A model generated the notes under the pieces. The model worked only from the letters and a program-made list of their open reading frames with translations, was not told the origin of the DNA and searched no databases. Position numbers and translations under genes: made by a program. A DNA stretch of 64,000 bases. It comes from Sedimentibacter acidaminivorans. Lineage in GTDB: Bacteria > Bacillota > Clostridia > Tissierellales > Sedimentibacteraceae. This document shows, piece by piece, positions 63,075-64,000 of the stretch (positions are counted from its first letter, which is position 1; every line of letters starts with the position of its first letter). The DNA lies in the NCBI RefSeq assembly GCF_017873955.1, contig NZ_JAGGKS010000001.1:434001-498000 (forward strand), read 5' to 3'.

Positions 63075-63592
63075 TAAATCATCCTCCTAATTTCTCCAAG
63101 CAAGTCTACTCCATCAACAATGAATATGAAGTTTAATTTATCATATTCAAGCATTACTTTTCCATTTTCCTCTATCTTAATGTATAATACTTCAAGTACA
63201 TTCGTACTTTCGGTCATGCCACCTACAGATAATGTACCTAAATTAAGTCCTTTAGGTTGATATCTAATAGTTATCTTTAAAGGTCTATGTTGAGTCTTTC
63301 CTTGAGCAACATCATAACTTTGTTGCGCAGCTCTTAAAACCAAAGACTTTCCACTATTCTTCATAAATGAAAAAGACTTCTCCATTAATACTCTAAATAC
63401 AATTTCTATTGTTTGAGAAGAAAAGTGACCAGGTATTGCAGATTCATATTCCCCTGCTATTCCGGCTCCTGAAATTGTCTCAGTCATTGCTTCAAAGTTA
63501 GGCAGTGTTATCTCGCCTGAAATTCCTACAAGCTTGTCTGTATCATCATAAACATTATAATTAACTACTCTTTCTGGTATTGGGTTACTCAT
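63074..63592 (-). CDS. P2 FII-like major tail tube protein
   Basis: 172 residues. NPIPERVVNYNVYDDTDKL, LPNFEAMTETISGAGIAGEYE, GHFSSQTIEIVFRVL and LRAAQQSYDVAQGKTQH match the phage tube family. It stacks to form the inner tube inside the contractile sheath. GGAGGTG precedes the ATG. Confidence 0.95.
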   Translation of the reverse strand: MSNPIPERVVNYNVYDDTDKLVGISGEITLPNFEAMTETISGAGIAGEYESAIPGHFSSQTIEIVFRVLMEKSFSFMKNSGKSLVLRAAQQSYDVAQGKTQHRPLKITIRYQPKGLNLGTLSVGGMTESTNVLEVLYIKIEENGKVMLEYDKLNFIFIVDGVDLLGEIRRMI

Positions 63593-63594
63593 TA

Positions 63595-64000
63595 TTATTC
63601 ACCTCCATATAATGCACTTTGTAGCATACTAGGATCAAATTCAAGAACATTTACAATGTTCTCAGCTGGTGGAAAAGCCGCTATTTTTTGAATGAATTGT
63701 ATTTGACCATTCAATATATTAGTTATTGGATTATCTTCTTGTCTAAACTCAATTTTAGCTCCAGCTATTTGTCCTCTTGCTTGGAATCCATTACCTCTGA
63801 TATTCTCACTATCTACAATACTTTCTATTAACCTATAGCTTGAAGGGTCATCTACCTTTTGAAAATATGTTAGAATAAATGTGTTACCCCACCAATCAAA
63901 TACTCTTCTTATTGGTATGAACCTATCTTTCGGATCTGTAGTACCTGGATATGCTGCTGTGTTATTGCCCCATGCTCTCCACCCGTTTACATTAATAGCC
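63595..64000 (-). CDS. Tail sheath protein, C-terminal 134 residues (cut by the window edge)
   Basis: The open frame from 64000 to the stop at 63597-63595 reads AINVNGWRAWGNNTAAYPG, DRFIPIRRVFDWWGNTFILTY, and ends ILNGQIQFIQKIA and MLQSALYGGE. This is the C-terminal region of P2 FI-type contractile sheath proteins (GWRxWGNxT, FxxxRR). Presence of a sheath proves a contractile tail. Confidence 0.93.
   Translation of the reverse strand, partial: AINVNGWRAWGNNTAAYPGTTDPKDRFIPIRRVFDWWGNTFILTYFQKVDDPSSYRLIESIVDSENIRGNGFQARGQIAGAKIEFRQEDNPITNILNGQIQFIQKIAAFPPAENIVNVLEFDPSMLQSALYGGE

Noticed and set aside
1-64000. CRISPR array
   Set aside because: No regularly spaced repeats of 24-40 bp with unique spacers were seen; the only periodic repeats are the 11-bp Pho box and parC iterons, and the protein-coding repeats of the lipoprotein.

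Overview
The window comes from a low-GC Gram-positive bacterium, most likely class Clostridia. Codon use is very AT-rich, GGAGG-type ribosome sites precede most genes, several genes start with TTG, and the promoters are sigma-A-like (TTGACA-N17-TATAAT). A T-box leader, lipoprotein signals, GTP-dependent PEP carboxykinase, a pst-pho cluster and amino-acid/peptide-degrading enzymes fit an amino-acid-using anaerobe. I cannot name the genus.

Positions 1-46,000 are mostly ordinary chromosome. From the left: an amino-acid ABC transporter (ATPase cut by the window edge, permease, lipoprotein) behind a T-box leader; a Tet(M)/EF-G-like GTPase; an amino-acid/amide catabolism island (a broken sodium:alanine symporter gene, a RocB-like M20 peptidase, a YtcJ-like amidohydrolase co-transcribed with a BTAD/SARP-like regulator, a second amidohydrolase); an AraC-type regulator with a C45 acyltransferase-like hydrolase; a RAYT-type IS200-like transposon with 25-bp inverted ends plus several decayed copies of its ends; an RsmH paralogue behind a small overlapping ORF; MarR; pckG; NhaC; a DapF-fold racemase; DUF554; rsmI-recQ; an inactive-looking rhomboid; a ten-repeat lipoprotein; tRNA-Leu(CAA); rmuC; asd; a DUF4015 lipoprotein; purA; a DUF5685-DnaJ-membrane protein operon; an M20 amidohydrolase; and the phosphate operon pstSCAB-phoU-phoP-phoR behind a three-repeat Pho box.

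Positions 46,004-52,300 are accessory. A minus-strand operon runs parM-parR-(VirB2-like pilin)-(two-TM protein)-(VirB4/HerA-like ATPase). It is preceded by parC-like iterons and a divergent XRE repressor gene. A tyrosine recombinase follows, with an SOS-box-like motif, a promoter and a roughly 70-nt three-way-junction/terminator leader. A second SOS box controls a small conserved gene.

Positions 53,100-64,000 hold the lysis and tail modules of a P2-like contractile-tailed prophage, or of a phage-tail bacteriocin, transcribed leftward: sheath (cut by the window edge), tube, frameshifted tail-assembly chaperone, tape measure, X, D, V, U, W, J, I, fibres, then two small genes, XhlA-like protein, holin and amidase. 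Because the right end is missing, I cannot tell whether the partition/ATPase/integrase block and the tail block form one element (an integrated phage-plasmid) or two neighbouring ones. The strongest candidate for an undescribed system is the ParMR plus VirB2/VirB3/VirB4-like cassette.
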